From an uncultured SAR116 cluster alpha proteobacterium (GTDB lineage: Bacteria > Pseudomonadota > Alphaproteobacteria > Puniceispirillales > Marisalimonadaceae), in contig CABZWX010000009.1 of the NCBI GenBank assembly GCA_902529515.1, positions 1-47,978 on the forward strand: DNA of 47,978 nt, written 5' to 3'. Both the position numbers and the translations under genes were made by a program. This document shows, in pieces, positions 8,890 to 18,301 of the stretch. Every line of letters starts with the position of its first letter. Within the stretch, counting starts at the first letter, position 1. The notes beneath the pieces are model-generated. The model saw nothing but the letters and a program-made list of their open reading frames with translations. It searched no databases and was not told the DNA's origin.

Positions 8890-9744
8890 CTAATTTAAAT
8901 AAAAGGTTAGAGATTTTAAAAGTTTTGAAATTTTAGTTTTTTGTTCTGATCTAGGAACAACAATATCTATCATACCATGAGATTTTAAATATTCAGCTGT
9001 TTGAAAATCTTCAGGTAATTTTTCTTTAACTGTTTCTTCTATAACTCTTCTACCAGCAAATCCAATAATAGCTCCTGGTTCTGCAACATGAATGTCACCA
9101 AGCATAGCAAAGCTTGCTGTAACACCTCCAGTAGTTGGATTTGCGTGTAAAACTATATATGGAAGCTTTGCTTTTTTTATTTTATTAATTGCAATTGTTG
9201 ATCTTGGCATTTGCATTAGGGAAAATATGCCTTCTTGCATTCTTGCACCTCCCGAAGATGGAACTACTATAAGAGAACATTTTCTTTTTATAGCTTCTTC
9301 AGAGGCTAAAATTAAACCATCCCCTACATATCTACCCATTGATCCAGCCATAAATGCAAAATCAAAGCATGCCAAGATTACTGGTGTTTTATAAATTAAT
9401 CCAAAACTAACTAACAAAGCATCATCTAGTTTTGTTCTGCTTTGAGCATCTTTTATTCTATCACTATATTTTTTTTTATCTTTAAAATTTAGTGGATCTA
9501 ATTTAGGTTTTGGTATTGTAATATTTTCTATCGAATCTTTATCAAGCAGAAATTCAATTCTTTGTCTTGCTGATAAGTGATCATGATAACCACATGTTTT
9601 ACAAACATTATGATTTGAAGAAAATTCTTTGTGAAATATCATTTGAGAACAAGATTTGCACTTTACCCACAATACTTCCTCTGGTTCTTTTATTTTAACA
9701 AAAGCTTTAAACTTTGGTAAAACTGTCTCTTTAATCCAATTCAA
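8890..9744 (-). CDS. accD: acetyl-CoA carboxylase carboxyltransferase subunit beta
   Basis: AccD forms, with AccA, the carboxyltransferase that makes malonyl-CoA, the first committed step of fatty-acid synthesis. The 284-residue protein begins MNWIKE, like E. coli AccD (MSWIE), which fixes the TTG at 9744 as the start; AAGGA lies upstream. A four-cysteine zinc ribbon follows (CKSC near residue 28, CKTC near 46). The crotonase-fold core includes GGARMQEG and GGVTASFAMLGD, which build the oxyanion holes. It sits between trpA and folC, the usual alphaproteobacterial arrangement. Confidence 0.96.
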   Translation of the reverse strand: MNWIKETVLPKFKAFVKIKEPEEVLWVKCKSCSQMIFHKEFSSNHNVCKTCGYHDHLSARQRIEFLLDKDSIENITIPKPKLDPLNFKDKKKYSDRIKDAQSRTKLDDALLVSFGLIYKTPVILACFDFAFMAGSMGRYVGDGLILASEEAIKRKCSLIVVPSSGGARMQEGIFSLMQMPRSTIAINKIKKAKLPYIVLHANPTTGGVTASFAMLGDIHVAEPGAIIGFAGRRVIEETVKEKLPEDFQTAEYLKSHGMIDIVVPRSEQKTKISKLLKSLTFYLN

Positions 9745-9789
9745 TTATCTTTCCTTCTTAATATTGCTAATTAACCAAATAAATAAGGC

Positions 9790-10608
9790 TTAATTATGTT
9801 TTAAAGCTTGTGATATTTCTCTAGTAAAGTCTAAACATGTCATTAATTCTATATTACTTGAATCACCATCGTTATCTATACTTTTTTTAATTAAATCAAC
9901 TACTGCAGATCCAATAACAATACCGTCAGATACGTTTGACATCAAAGTTGCTTGAGCTGGTGATCGGATGCCAAATCCAATAACAATTGGTAAGTCTGTA
10001 ACCTCTCTAATCTTTCTGATATTACCTTGTACGTTTCTAATATTAGGGGTTTGGGTGCCAGTTATGCCGGTTATTGAAACATAATATACAAATCCAGTAG
10101 CATTTAACAAAATCTTTTTAAGTCTTTTTTCATCAGTGGTAGGGGTCACTAATCTTATCATAGATAAGTTATTTTTTTCAGCCTCAAGATAGAATTCATC
10201 ATCTTCTTCAGGAGGTAAGTCTACAATGATAAGTGCATCTACACCGAACTCTATACATTTTTTAATAAATTTTTCTTTCCCAAACTTATAAATTGGGTTG
10301 TAATATCCCATTAAAATAAGTGGCGTATGAGTATTTTTTTCTCTAAAAATTTTAATTAGTGATAAACATTTTTTAATGTTCATACCTGATCTAAGAGCTC
10401 TTTGACTTGATAATTGTATAGATGGTCCATCCGCCATTGGATCTGAAAACGGCATGCCAATTTCTATAAAATCTGCGCCATTATCAGGTAGATTAGTAAT
10501 TAGTTTCAAAGAGTTTTCAAAATTTGGGTCGCCAGCGGTTACAAAAATTCCTAAGGCTTTTTTATTTTCTTTATTTAATTTATTAAAAGTTTTTTTTATA
10601 CGATTCAT
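9790..10608 (-). CDS. trpA: tryptophan synthase alpha subunit
   Basis: TrpA is a TIM-barrel lyase that splits indole-3-glycerol phosphate to indole and glyceraldehyde-3-phosphate and channels indole to TrpB. The signature FIEIGMPFSDPMADGP carries the catalytic Glu, and a second acidic residue lies in ALIIVDLPPEE. The phosphate-binding region GFGIRSP is present. The length of 272 is normal. It starts 8 bases after the trpB stop, so it is translationally close to it. There is no trpE, trpD or trpC in the window. Confidence 0.97.
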   Translation of the reverse strand: MNRIKKTFNKLNKENKKALGIFVTAGDPNFENSLKLITNLPDNGADFIEIGMPFSDPMADGPSIQLSSQRALRSGMNIKKCLSLIKIFREKNTHTPLILMGYYNPIYKFGKEKFIKKCIEFGVDALIIVDLPPEEDDEFYLEAEKNNLSMIRLVTPTTDEKRLKKILLNATGFVYYVSITGITGTQTPNIRNVQGNIRKIREVTDLPIVIGFGIRSPAQATLMSNVSDGIVIGSAVVDLIKKSIDNDGDSSNIELMTCLDFTREISQALKHN

Positions 10609-10616
10609 AGTTTATA

Positions 10617-11834
10617 TTAACTATCATTTTTCATTATTAATGGTAACACAGCTGATAAATCTTTGTCTCCTCTACCACACATATTCATAATTATAATTTG
10701 GCCTTTTCTCTCAGAAGCTAGTTTACCTGTAATATGTAGGGCATGAGCAGGTTCAAGAGCAGGAATTATACCCTCTAAGCTACTACATAACTTAAAAGCA
10801 TCTAAACTCTGTTCATCTGTAGTTGATAAATATTTAATTCTACCAATATCATGAAGCCACGAATGTTCTGGCCCAATACCAGGATAATCCAAACCTGCAG
10901 ATATAGAGTGAGCATCAATTATTTGACCATCATCATCTTGAAGTAAATAAGTTCTATTTCCATGCAGTACTCCTGGCGAACCAGCAGTAAGTGATGCAGC
11001 GTGCAAATTAGAATTCAGTCCTTTACCTGCCGCCTCAACACCAAATATTTCAACCTCCTCATCATCAAGGAAAGGATGAAACAAACCTAGTGCATTTGAT
11101 CCTCCTCCAATGCATGCAACTAAAGCATTTGGAAGTTTATTTTCTTTTTCCAAAATTTGCTTTTTTGCCTCTTCACCTATAATAGATTGAAAATCTCTAA
11201 CCATTTTAGGATATGGGTGTGGTCCAGCTGCAGTTCCAATAATATAAAAATGAGTATTTGCATTACTTACCCAGAATCTTAAAGCATCATTCATTGCATC
11301 CTTTAATGTGCCTGTACCGGAGGTTACTGGATTAATTTTTGCGCCTAATAGTTGCATTCTTTGAACATTTGGTTTTTGACGCTCAATATCTTTTGCACCC
11401 ATAAAGACTTCACACTCAAAACCAAAAAGGGCACATGCAGTTGCTGTAGCAACTCCATGTTGACCTGCCCCAGTTTCAGCAATAATTTTATTTTTACCCA
11501 TGTTTTTTGCTAATAATATTTGACCTATAACATTATTAATTTTATGAGCTCCAGTGTGATTGAGTTCATCTCTTTTTAAATAAATTTTAGCTCCACCAAA
11601 ATGTTCAGTGAGTCTTTCAGCAAAATATAATGGACTAGGTCTTCCAATATAATCTCTTCTATACGTATCTAATTCATTAATAAAAGACTGATCTTTTATT
11701 GCCTTTTCATATGCATTTTCAACATCCAAAATTAAGGGCATTAGAGTTTCAGCTACAAATCTTCCACCATGAATGCCAAATTTACCATAAGCATCTGGAC
11801 CAGTCTTTAAGCTATTTAAATTCATTTTCGTCAT
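10617..11834 (-). CDS. trpB: tryptophan synthase beta subunit
   Basis: This PLP enzyme joins indole and serine to tryptophan. The lysine that binds PLP is in HTGAHKINN, the phosphate of PLP is held by GGGSNA, and AETGAGQHG carries the catalytic Glu. The protein is about 405 residues. I took the ATG at 11834; TTG at 11840 and ATG at 11825 are also possible, and all lead into [17 protein letters not shown], the normal N-terminal segment. It follows trpF by 10 bases in a trpF-trpB-trpA-accD-folC unit. Confidence 0.97.
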   Translation of the reverse strand: MTKMNLNSLKTGPDAYGKFGIHGGRFVAETLMPLILDVENAYEKAIKDQSFINELDTYRRDYIGRPSPLYFAERLTEHFGGAKIYLKRDELNHTGAHKINNVIGQILLAKNMGKNKIIAETGAGQHGVATATACALFGFECEVFMGAKDIERQKPNVQRMQLLGAKINPVTSGTGTLKDAMNDALRFWVSNANTHFYIIGTAAGPHPYPKMVRDFQSIIGEEAKKQILEKENKLPNALVACIGGGSNALGLFHPFLDDEEVEIFGVEAAGKGLNSNLHAASLTAGSPGVLHGNRTYLLQDDDGQIIDAHSISAGLDYPGIGPEHSWLHDIGRIKYLSTTDEQSLDAFKLCSSLEGIIPALEPAHALHITGKLASERKGQIIIMNMCGRGDKDLSAVLPLIMKNDS

Positions 11835-11844
11835 AAGCAAACCA

Positions 11845-12486
11845 TCATAAACTTTTACATTTAATTACAAAATCTCTAATTAATTTAGGATCTTTTAGAC
11901 CTTTCCTAATTTCCAGACCCGATGAAATATCTATTGCAGGTGCTTTAGAAATATCAATGGCACTTTCTATATTTTCTATGTTTAAACCTCCTGCAAGCAT
12001 CCATTTTTTTTTGGATTTAAAGTTCTTAAGGATATCCCAGTTAAATTTTTTACCATTACCACCTGGTAAAGCTTCAGATGGAGCATCAAATAACAGGATA
12101 TCACAAGAATCCTCAAATTCTTTATTTTTTCTTATTAGATCAATTTTATTCCTAATATTGATTCCTTTTATCAAAGGAATATTTATTTTGTGTTTAATGT
12201 CAAGACATCTCCTTGAATTTTCGTTTCCGTGAAGTTGTATATAGTCGGGATTTATAATTTTTTTAATTTCATTTAAAAATTCATCATTGGGGTCAACAGT
12301 GAGGGCTACTATTTTAGTTGTTTTATTTCTTAATTTAAGTAATTCCCTAGATAGATTAATTGAGACGTTTCGTGGTGAATTTGGATAAAAAACCAATCCT
12401 ACATAATCGACTTGACACTTAATTGCTGTCTTCATTGATATTGCATCATTTATACCACACACTTTGATTTCAAATAGACTATTCAT
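11845..12486 (-). CDS. trpF: phosphoribosylanthranilate isomerase
   Basis: This is a small TIM-barrel enzyme that converts phosphoribosylanthranilate to the open-chain carboxyphenylamino sugar in tryptophan synthesis. The N-terminal KVCGI has the catalytic Cys, the catalytic Asp is in LLFDAPSE, and LAGGLN with DISSGLE binds the phosphate. The length of 213 is typical for the single-domain form. It is the first trp gene of the cluster, 46 bases after ihfB, which may run into it by readthrough. Confidence 0.95.
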   Translation of the reverse strand: MNSLFEIKVCGINDAISMKTAIKCQVDYVGLVFYPNSPRNVSINLSRELLKLRNKTTKIVALTVDPNDEFLNEIKKIINPDYIQLHGNENSRRCLDIKHKINIPLIKGINIRNKIDLIRKNKEFEDSCDILLFDAPSEALPGGNGKKFNWDILKNFKSKKKWMLAGGLNIENIESAIDISKAPAIDISSGLEIRKGLKDPKLIRDFVIKCKSL

Positions 12487-12532
12487 TTTAAATTAGATAT
12501 TTTTTTAGGTACAAAACAATTTAAGAGTATAG

Positions 12533-12811
12533 TTATTTATTTAGACGATCCTTCATGCCCTTACCCATTCTGAAATAGGGTACATTTTTTTCTGGTACGG
12601 CAACAGCAGCGCCATTTTTTGGATTTCTAGCAATGCGTGCTTTTCTTTTTTTTACATCAAACACTCCAAAACCACGCAATTCAACTCTTTCATTTCTAGA
12701 AAGAGCTTTGGTTATAGTATCAAAAAAAACGTTTACAATTTTAGTTGCATCTTTTTGATAAATGCTAGTGTTTAGATTTGCAATTTTAATTATAAGATCC
12801 GATTTATTCAA
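12533..12811 (-). CDS. ihfB: integration host factor subunit beta (HU/IHF family)
   Basis: This is a 92-residue DNA-bending protein. The beta-arm signature is ARIARNPKNGAAVAVP, with the intercalating proline in RNPK, and the end VPYFRMGKGMKDRLN is typical. Its place directly after rpsA marks it as the beta subunit of IHF rather than HU; it acts with IhfA, which is not in the window. The start is TTG at 12811 with AAGG about 7 bases upstream, 12 bases after rpsA, so both are probably on one mRNA. Confidence 0.9.
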   Translation of the reverse strand: MNKSDLIIKIANLNTSIYQKDATKIVNVFFDTITKALSRNERVELRGFGVFDVKKRKARIARNPKNGAAVAVPEKNVPYFRMGKGMKDRLNK

Positions 12812-12823
12812 AATAACACCTTT

Positions 12824-14533
12824 TTAGGAAGATTTTTCGTCTTTTTTTGCCAGTGCAGCTCCTAAAATATCACCTAAACTTGCTCCACTATCTGATGATC
12901 CATACTCCGCCATGGCTTTCTTTTCTTCTTCAATTTCTTTCGCCTTGATTGAAAGAGAAATTTTTTTGGTTTTTTTATCAATATTAGTAACTGTAGCGTC
13001 AACTTTATCACCTAGACCATAACGATCTGTCTTTTGATCAGCTCTTTCGCGTGATAAATCATTTTTCTTAATAAAACCTTTTAAATAATCGCCTACTTTA
13101 ACTTCTAAACCATTTTCAGTTATTTCAGAAATTGTACAAGTAACTGTTGATCCTTTTCTTATGTTGTCAATTTCAGTAGTAGCAATATCTTCTGTAAGTT
13201 GTTTAATACCAAGAGAAATTCTTTCTTTTTCAATATCTATATCAAGTATTTTAGCTTGAATAGATGAACCTTTTACAAAATTTTTAATAAGTTCATCACC
13301 GTTACCATCCCAACTTATATCTGAAAGGTGTACTAGACCGTCTATATCTTCTGTAAGACCTATAAAAAGTCCAAATTCTGTTATATTCCTAATCTCACCA
13401 TCAATAATATCACCAACTTTATTTATGTTTTTATATTTTTCCCAAGGATTCTCTACGCATTGTTTTATGCCGAGAGAAATTCTTCTTTTTTGAACGTCAA
13501 TCTCCAGTACCATTACCTCAACTTTTTCTGAGGTAGATACAATTTTTCCAGGATGAACGTTTTTCTTAGTCCAACTCATTTCTGATACATGAACTAACCC
13601 TTCAATACCGTCCTCTAATTCAACGAAAGAACCATAATCCGTAATATTAGTAACAATTCCTGACATTTTTGCACCTACAGGAAATCTTTCAAATACTTTA
13701 AGCCAAGGATCCTCAGTAAGTTGCTTTATTCCGAGTGATATTCTTTGTGTTTCGTCATTGAATTTTATAACTTTGACTTGAACAGATTCGCCCACTTGAA
13801 GCGCTTCAGATGGATGGTTAATTCTTTTCCATGAAATATCAGTTACATGCAATAAACCATCAACACCACCTAAATCGACAAATGCACCGTAATCAGTTAT
13901 ATTTTTAATAACACCTTGCAAAACTTGACCCTCTTGAAGATTTGCAACTAGTTCAGTTCTAGCTTCAGCTCTACTGTCCTCTAATACCGCTCTTCTTGAA
14001 ACAACAATGTTACCCCTTCTTCTATCCATTTTAAGTATTTGAAAAGGTTGAGGTGTACCCATTAAAACACCAAGATCTTTAATAGGCCGTATATCAACTT
14101 GACTTCCAGGTAAAAAAGCTGTTGCACCTTCTAAATCTACAGTAAAACCTCCCTTGACTTTTCCAAAAATAATACCGTTCACTCTTTGTTGTTTTTCAAG
14201 AGCAACCTCAAGATTTACCCAAGCTTCTTCTCTTCTTGCCTTTTCTCTACTTAAAATTGCTTGACCATTAATATCTTCAAGTCTTTCTATATATACTTCA
14301 ACCGTGTCTCCAACATTAATCTTCGTCTCTCCCTCATTGTTCCCAAATTCTCTTAAAGGGACACGACCTTCACATTTCAAACCTACATCAATTAAAATCA
14401 TATCTTTTTCAATAGATATTACCGTTCCAGATACTACTGAACCTTCAATACTTGTCATTTCTTGAAAGCTTTGGTCTAATAACTCCGAGAAACTTTCTTG
14501 TGAAGGTTTGGCAGTGGTTTCAGTTTGAGTCAA
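12824..14533 (-). CDS. rpsA: 30S ribosomal protein S1
   Basis: This is a 569-residue protein made of six S1 (OB-fold) repeats. The later repeats show the repeating pattern of DYGAFVDLGG-VDGLLHV or related, and ISLGIKQ closes several of them. The first two bind the 30S subunit and the others bind mRNA. This protein matters most for mRNAs with weak ribosome sites, which are common in AT-rich genomes. The start is TTG at 14533 with AGGAG 6-7 bases upstream; no ATG fits. It is surrounded by cmk and ihfB, the common proteobacterial order. Confidence 0.97.
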   Translation of the reverse strand: MTQTETTAKPSQESFSELLDQSFQEMTSIEGSVVSGTVISIEKDMILIDVGLKCEGRVPLREFGNNEGETKINVGDTVEVYIERLEDINGQAILSREKARREEAWVNLEVALEKQQRVNGIIFGKVKGGFTVDLEGATAFLPGSQVDIRPIKDLGVLMGTPQPFQILKMDRRRGNIVVSRRAVLEDSRAEARTELVANLQEGQVLQGVIKNITDYGAFVDLGGVDGLLHVTDISWKRINHPSEALQVGESVQVKVIKFNDETQRISLGIKQLTEDPWLKVFERFPVGAKMSGIVTNITDYGSFVELEDGIEGLVHVSEMSWTKKNVHPGKIVSTSEKVEVMVLEIDVQKRRISLGIKQCVENPWEKYKNINKVGDIIDGEIRNITEFGLFIGLTEDIDGLVHLSDISWDGNGDELIKNFVKGSSIQAKILDIDIEKERISLGIKQLTEDIATTEIDNIRKGSTVTCTISEITENGLEVKVGDYLKGFIKKNDLSRERADQKTDRYGLGDKVDATVTNIDKKTKKISLSIKAKEIEEEKKAMAEYGSSDSGASLGDILGAALAKKDEKSS

Positions 14534-14567
14534 TATTTTCTCCTATATAAAGTCTACAATATTCAAT

Positions 14568-14596
14568 TTTAAATTGTTATAAATTCGGTAAGTCAA
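14568..14596 (-). promoter_or_regulatory. possible sigma-70 promoter for rpsA-ihfB
   Basis: On the minus strand TTGACT (14596-14591) is followed after 17 bases by TTTAAA (14573-14568). The -35 is one base off consensus; the -10 matches four of six. It lies about 35 bases before the rpsA start. The call is by eye in an AT-rich background. Confidence 0.4.
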
Positions 14597-14625
14597 GAAA
14601 TCAATGAATATATTTTATTAAAACT

Positions 14626-15279
14626 TTAAATTCCTTCAATTATTTTAGTAACCTTTAATAATAATTCATCAGCATCAATAAAGCTTGTATCAATTACATG
14701 TGCATCAATAGCAGGAACAAGTGGTGATGTTATTCTACTACTATCTAACTTATCTCTTTCTTTCATTTCTCTAATTAAAGATTGCAACATACACTTTTCA
14801 TCATTTTCATGCAAGAAAGATATGTTTTTTTCTAATAATCTTCTTTTTGCTCTTATTTCTATACATGCATCGATAAAAAACTTGAAATCAGCATTTGGAA
14901 GAATTTTTGTACCGATATCCCTACCATCAAGGATACAGCCGTGAAATTTTTTTTTGTTATTGCCTACAAATTCTTTTTGTTTTGAATTTAATATTTCTCT
15001 TAATCTAGGATAAGTGGCAATAAGAGATGCTAGTTTTGCGGTTTCTTCTGATCTTAAATTTTCTTTTTTTATTTCTATAAAATTTAAATTTCTCGCGATT
15101 TCAAAGCTATATTTTTCTATATTTAAAGAAGTATGTTTTTTTTTAACAATTAACTCATTAGCAACTTTTCTATACAAAAGTCCCGTATCTAAATGAACAA
15201 AACCATATTTTTTAGCCAATTTTTTAGCTAGAGTACCTTTGCCGGATGCAGCTGTTCCATCTATTGCAATCTCAATCAT
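14626..15279 (-). CDS. cmk: (d)CMP kinase
   Basis: The kinase phosphorylates CMP and dCMP to the diphosphates with ATP. The 217-residue protein has the P-loop GTAASGKGT (residues 8-16), LDTGLLYR at the substrate side and the DGRDIGT segment used for CMP recognition. It starts with ATG and lies 29 bases after aroA and 92 bases before rpsA. The aroA-cmk-rpsA order is conserved across proteobacteria. Confidence 0.95.
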   Translation of the reverse strand: MIEIAIDGTAASGKGTLAKKLAKKYGFVHLDTGLLYRKVANELIVKKKHTSLNIEKYSFEIARNLNFIEIKKENLRSEETAKLASLIATYPRLREILNSKQKEFVGNNKKKFHGCILDGRDIGTKILPNADFKFFIDACIEIRAKRRLLEKNISFLHENDEKCMLQSLIREMKERDKLDSSRITSPLVPAIDAHVIDTSFIDADELLLKVTKIIEGI

Positions 15280-15308
15280 TAAAACTATCTTTTTTATATT
15301 AATATATT

Positions 15309-16649
15309 TTACTTGTCTGTTTGTATACGTTTCAAATTAGCACCAATTTTATTCATTGTTTCAAAAAATGTAGGAAAAGATGAGTTTATAGTATCAGTAT
15401 CCAATACTTTTATAGGATTTTCAGTTATTAATCCTAAACATAAAAAAGACATAGCAATTCTATGGTCCAATCTAGATTTAATTGTAACGTTTCCGTTTAT
15501 AGAATAATCTGGTCCTTTACCCTTTATAACCATACTATCTTTTTTTTCTTTTGTTTCAATGCCAACTAATCTTAAACCCTCACTCATTGCATGGATTCTG
15601 TCAGTTTCTTTAAATCTAAGTTCTTCAATACCCTCCATTGTTGTTTCACCAATCGCTCTAATAGCAGCTATAGAAAGTATTGGAAATTCATCTATCATAG
15701 AAGCAACTCTTGTCTTTGGAATTTTAATTCCTTTCAGTACACTATATTTTGCAGAAATATCTGCAATTGGTTCACCGTTTATTTCTCGTCTGTTTGAAAA
15801 TGAAATATTCGCACCCATTTCTATGAGGCTTTTATATAATCCGATTCTTAAATCATTGACACATACATTCACAACTTTAACCATACTATTAGGTGTTATT
15901 ATTGAAGCTACTATAGGAAAGGCTGCACTTGACGGATCCGAGGGAATGTCAATGTCAAGTGGTTTAAGCGAAGGTAAGCCCTCTAAGGTAATTTTCCAAG
16001 AAGAATTAGGTAATTTTGTTGTAGTAATTATAGCTCCTAAATATTTTAACATTCTTTCAGTATGATCTCTTGACAAAGTAGGTTCAATAACAGTTGTATT
16101 TCCTGTTGAAGATAATCCGGCCAATAGAATACTGGATTTAATTTGAGCTGATGCAACCGGACTATTGTATTCAAGTGGTAATGGAATTTTAGAACCCCTA
16201 ATTTTAACTGGCAAATTGTCATTACTTGGATTATCAAAAACTGCCCCAGTCTTTATGAGTGGTTTAATTATTCTTTTCATTGGTCTTTTTGATAAAGACT
16301 CATCTCCTAAAATTGTTGCTTCAACATCAGACCCGGCTATTAGTCCCATAAGCAATCTTGATCCTGTTCCAGAATTACCCATATCTAATCTATAATTTGA
16401 ACCAGATAAATTTCCAATTCCATTACCAATGACTTCCCAAATATTTTTATCTTTTTGTATTTTTAGTCCTAAAGTTTTTAATGCGTCTAATGTTGCAATA
16501 ACATCGTCGCTTTCAAGAAGGTTTTTAATTTTAATTTTACCTGTAACTAATGATCCTATTAAAAGAGCACGATGAGAAATTGATTTGTCCCCAGGTACAA
16601 TTATATCACCTATTAATTTTGACGATTTATTTGAGGAGATAGAATTCAT
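15309..16649 (-). CDS. aroA: EPSP synthase (3-phosphoshikimate 1-carboxyvinyltransferase)
   Basis: The enzyme transfers the enolpyruvyl group from PEP to shikimate-3-phosphate, the sixth shikimate-pathway step, feeding aromatic amino acids including the tryptophan made by the genes downstream. The 446-residue protein shows PGDKSISHRALL near the N-terminus, DMGNSGTGSRLL and LRFKETDR, all active-site segments. The start ATG at 16649 has AGGA about 10 bases upstream and a fair promoter further up. It is the first gene of the minus-strand block and is divergent from the FYDLN-acid gene. Confidence 0.96.
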   Translation of the reverse strand: MNSISSNKSSKLIGDIIVPGDKSISHRALLIGSLVTGKIKIKNLLESDDVIATLDALKTLGLKIQKDKNIWEVIGNGIGNLSGSNYRLDMGNSGTGSRLLMGLIAGSDVEATILGDESLSKRPMKRIIKPLIKTGAVFDNPSNDNLPVKIRGSKIPLPLEYNSPVASAQIKSSILLAGLSSTGNTTVIEPTLSRDHTERMLKYLGAIITTTKLPNSSWKITLEGLPSLKPLDIDIPSDPSSAAFPIVASIITPNSMVKVVNVCVNDLRIGLYKSLIEMGANISFSNRREINGEPIADISAKYSVLKGIKIPKTRVASMIDEFPILSIAAIRAIGETTMEGIEELRFKETDRIHAMSEGLRLVGIETKEKKDSMVIKGKGPDYSINGNVTIKSRLDHRIAMSFLCLGLITENPIKVLDTDTINSSFPTFFETMNKIGANLKRIQTDK

Positions 16650-16683
16650 TAATAAGTTATTTCCTGCATTGATAAAAGCTCAA

Positions 16684-16712
16684 TATATATTTAATTTAGC
16701 AAAAGTTAACAA
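16684..16712 (-). promoter_or_regulatory. predicted sigma-70 promoter for aroA
   Basis: On the minus strand TTGTTA (16712-16707) and TATATA (16689-16684) are separated by exactly 17 bases, 35 bases before the aroA start. It would drive the aroA-cmk part of the block. Seen by eye only. Confidence 0.5.
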
Positions 16713-16728
16713 AATTCTTAAAAAACTT

Positions 16729-16758
16729 TTGACATATTCAATATTTTAAGTTTATTCC
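16729..16758 (+). promoter_or_regulatory. predicted promoter for FYDLN-acid gene and tRNA-Ala
   Basis: A perfect TTGACA (16729-16734) is followed after 18 bases by TATTCC (16753-16758), a weak -10. It lies in the 142-base divergent region shared with aroA. The likely transcript would include the strong ribosome site AGGGAGG before the gene at 16792. Confidence 0.45.
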
Positions 16759-16791
16759 AGTATTAGTAAATATTTATTAGGGAGGGTAGGT

Positions 16792-17187
16792 ATGGCAAAA
16801 CCAGAATGGGGAATAAAGAGAACTTGTCAAGTTTGTGGAAAAAAATATTATGATCTAAACAAATCTCCAATTATTTGCCCCTGCCCTGAAGCTGTAGAAT
16901 TTGATCCTAACCATTATTTAAGAACAAAAAAAGGTAAGAGTGTTCCTTTAAAGTCATCAGTGGAAAATGACAATGATTTAACAGAAGATATTGAAAATAT
17001 TGATGATAATGAGATTGATTCTGATGTTGAAGTAGTAAATGACGATGACCCATTACTTGAAATAAACAAAGATGAACAAAATGCATTGGCTGATGAAGAT
17101 GACGATATTACTTTCATTCATGATGATGAAATTACAGAAGATGATAATAGTATTGATATAGAAATAAATGATGATGACAAGAATTAA
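16792..17187 (+). CDS. TIGR02300 (FYDLN acid) family protein
   Basis: This is a 131-residue protein of unknown function from a family found mainly in alphaproteobacteria. The conserved head MAKPEWGIKR is followed by a zinc-knuckle-like CQVCG (Cys12, Cys15) and YYDLN, a variant of FYDLN. The rest is very acidic, dominated by Asp and Glu and likely disordered. The second knuckle reads CPCPE (Cys29, Cys31), one residue shorter than the CPxCG I would expect. AGGGAGG precedes the ATG. It sits next to aroA and tRNA-Ala as in many relatives. No role is established. Confidence 0.9.
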   Translation: MAKPEWGIKRTCQVCGKKYYDLNKSPIICPCPEAVEFDPNHYLRTKKGKSVPLKSSVENDNDLTEDIENIDDNEIDSDVEVVNDDDPLLEINKDEQNALADEDDDITFIHDDEITEDDNSIDIEINDDDKN

Positions 17188-17196
17188 AATATTTTT

Positions 17197-17272
17197 GGGG
17201 CTATAGCTCAGTTGGGAGAGCGCTACACTGGCAGTGTAGAGGTCAGGGGTTCGAACCCCCTTAGCTCCACCA
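17197..17272 (+). tRNA. tRNA-Ala (anticodon GGC)
   Basis: This 76-base cloverleaf has an acceptor stem GGGGCTA/TAGCTCC with one G-U pair, D-arm AGCTCAGTTGGGAGAGC, anticodon stem CTACA/TGTAG with loop CTGGCAG, TTCGAAC T-loop and an encoded CCA. The anticodon GGC reads GCC and GCU. It begins 9 bases after the FYDLN-acid stop, so it is probably processed from that transcript. Confidence 0.97.
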
Positions 17273-17334
17273 TTATTTAGGAGTTTTAAAATATATACTT
17301 ATCAAACCACTCAATTATTCGAATTTGGAATTTA

Positions 17335-18276
17335 ATGATGTCTGTAGTAGCTTTTTATAGTAACCATAGTAACGTAGAGCTACAAAACGAATGGGAAAAC
17401 AGGTTAAAAATATATAACCCACTAATTAATTTAGTGCCATTGTTAAGTGATCAAGCAGAATATGCTAAAACTGCTCTATTGTGGAAACCACCGCTTGAAA
17501 GAGTAAAAAAATTAAAAAACTTGCAGGGTTTAATATCCTTAGGACAAGGTGTAGATCACATAATAAAAGACAACATAATTGATTATGAAATACCTATTGT
17601 TAGAATAGTTGATCCTTTTATGGCGAAATCAATGAGTCATTGGGTGGTTATGTCCATTCTCAATTATATTAGGGATACATTTGGTTATTATACGCAGCAA
17701 AAAAATAAAATATATAAACCTAGAAAGGAAATTAACTTTACTACCTTAAAAATTGCAGTTTATGGTATTGGAGCCATAGGTAGTGTTGTTGCTAAAGACC
17801 TGAAACAATTAGGATTTAGAGTTCACGGGTGGAGTAGAACTCAAAAAAAAATTTCTGGTATAAATTGTTTTATTGGTAAAGATAAATTTAAATATCTTCT
17901 CGAAACCTGTGACATTCATATTTGTCTGCTTCCATTAACAATCGAAACAAAAAACATTTTTAATAACTCGTCATTTAAAATAATGAAACATGGTTCATGT
18001 TTTATAAATGCTGGAAGGGGAGAACAAGTAGTGGAAGAACATTTGATAGAAAATTGTAAATTAGGTCATATCTCAGCTGCAATACTAGATGTTTACCGTA
18101 AAGAACCATTACCAAAAGAGAGCAAACTGTGGGATCTAAAAGAAATCAGAATTTGGCCTCATGTAGCTGCAGAAACAAATCCTGAAACTGCAGCCAAACA
18201 AATTGCAAACGCAATAAAACATATTGAAAATGGGAAAATACCGCCTAACACAATAGAAAGAAAACTAGGTTATTAA
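17335..18276 (+). CDS. D-2-hydroxyacid dehydrogenase, GhrA-like (glyoxylate/hydroxypyruvate reductase)
   Basis: This is a 313-residue NAD(P)-dependent enzyme of the D-isomer 2-hydroxyacid dehydrogenase family, closest by motif to GhrA-type reductases. It has the Rossmann loop YGIGAIG, substrate-binding LISLGQGVDH, and the catalytic triad Arg in NAGRGE, Glu in DVYRKEPLP and His in IWPHVAAET. WSRT after the Rossmann fold suggests NADPH preference, which is an inference. It is the first gene of a cassette with the aldolase and a second dehydrogenase. Two ATGs are adjacent at 17335 and 17338. Confidence 0.85.
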   Translation: MMSVVAFYSNHSNVELQNEWENRLKIYNPLINLVPLLSDQAEYAKTALLWKPPLERVKKLKNLQGLISLGQGVDHIIKDNIIDYEIPIVRIVDPFMAKSMSHWVVMSILNYIRDTFGYYTQQKNKIYKPRKEINFTTLKIAVYGIGAIGSVVAKDLKQLGFRVHGWSRTQKKISGINCFIGKDKFKYLLETCDIHICLLPLTIETKNIFNNSSFKIMKHGSCFINAGRGEQVVEEHLIENCKLGHISAAILDVYRKEPLPKESKLWDLKEIRIWPHVAAETNPETAAKQIANAIKHIENGKIPPNTIERKLGY

Positions 18277-18301
18277 TGTTTCATATTTTGGGGAGTTTAT
18301 T

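Noticed and set aside
15559..16065. 168-codon plus-strand ORF opposite aroA
   Set aside because: It is an antisense shadow of the well-supported aroA; its product is hydrophobic low-complexity sequence with no recognisable family and no ribosome site context.
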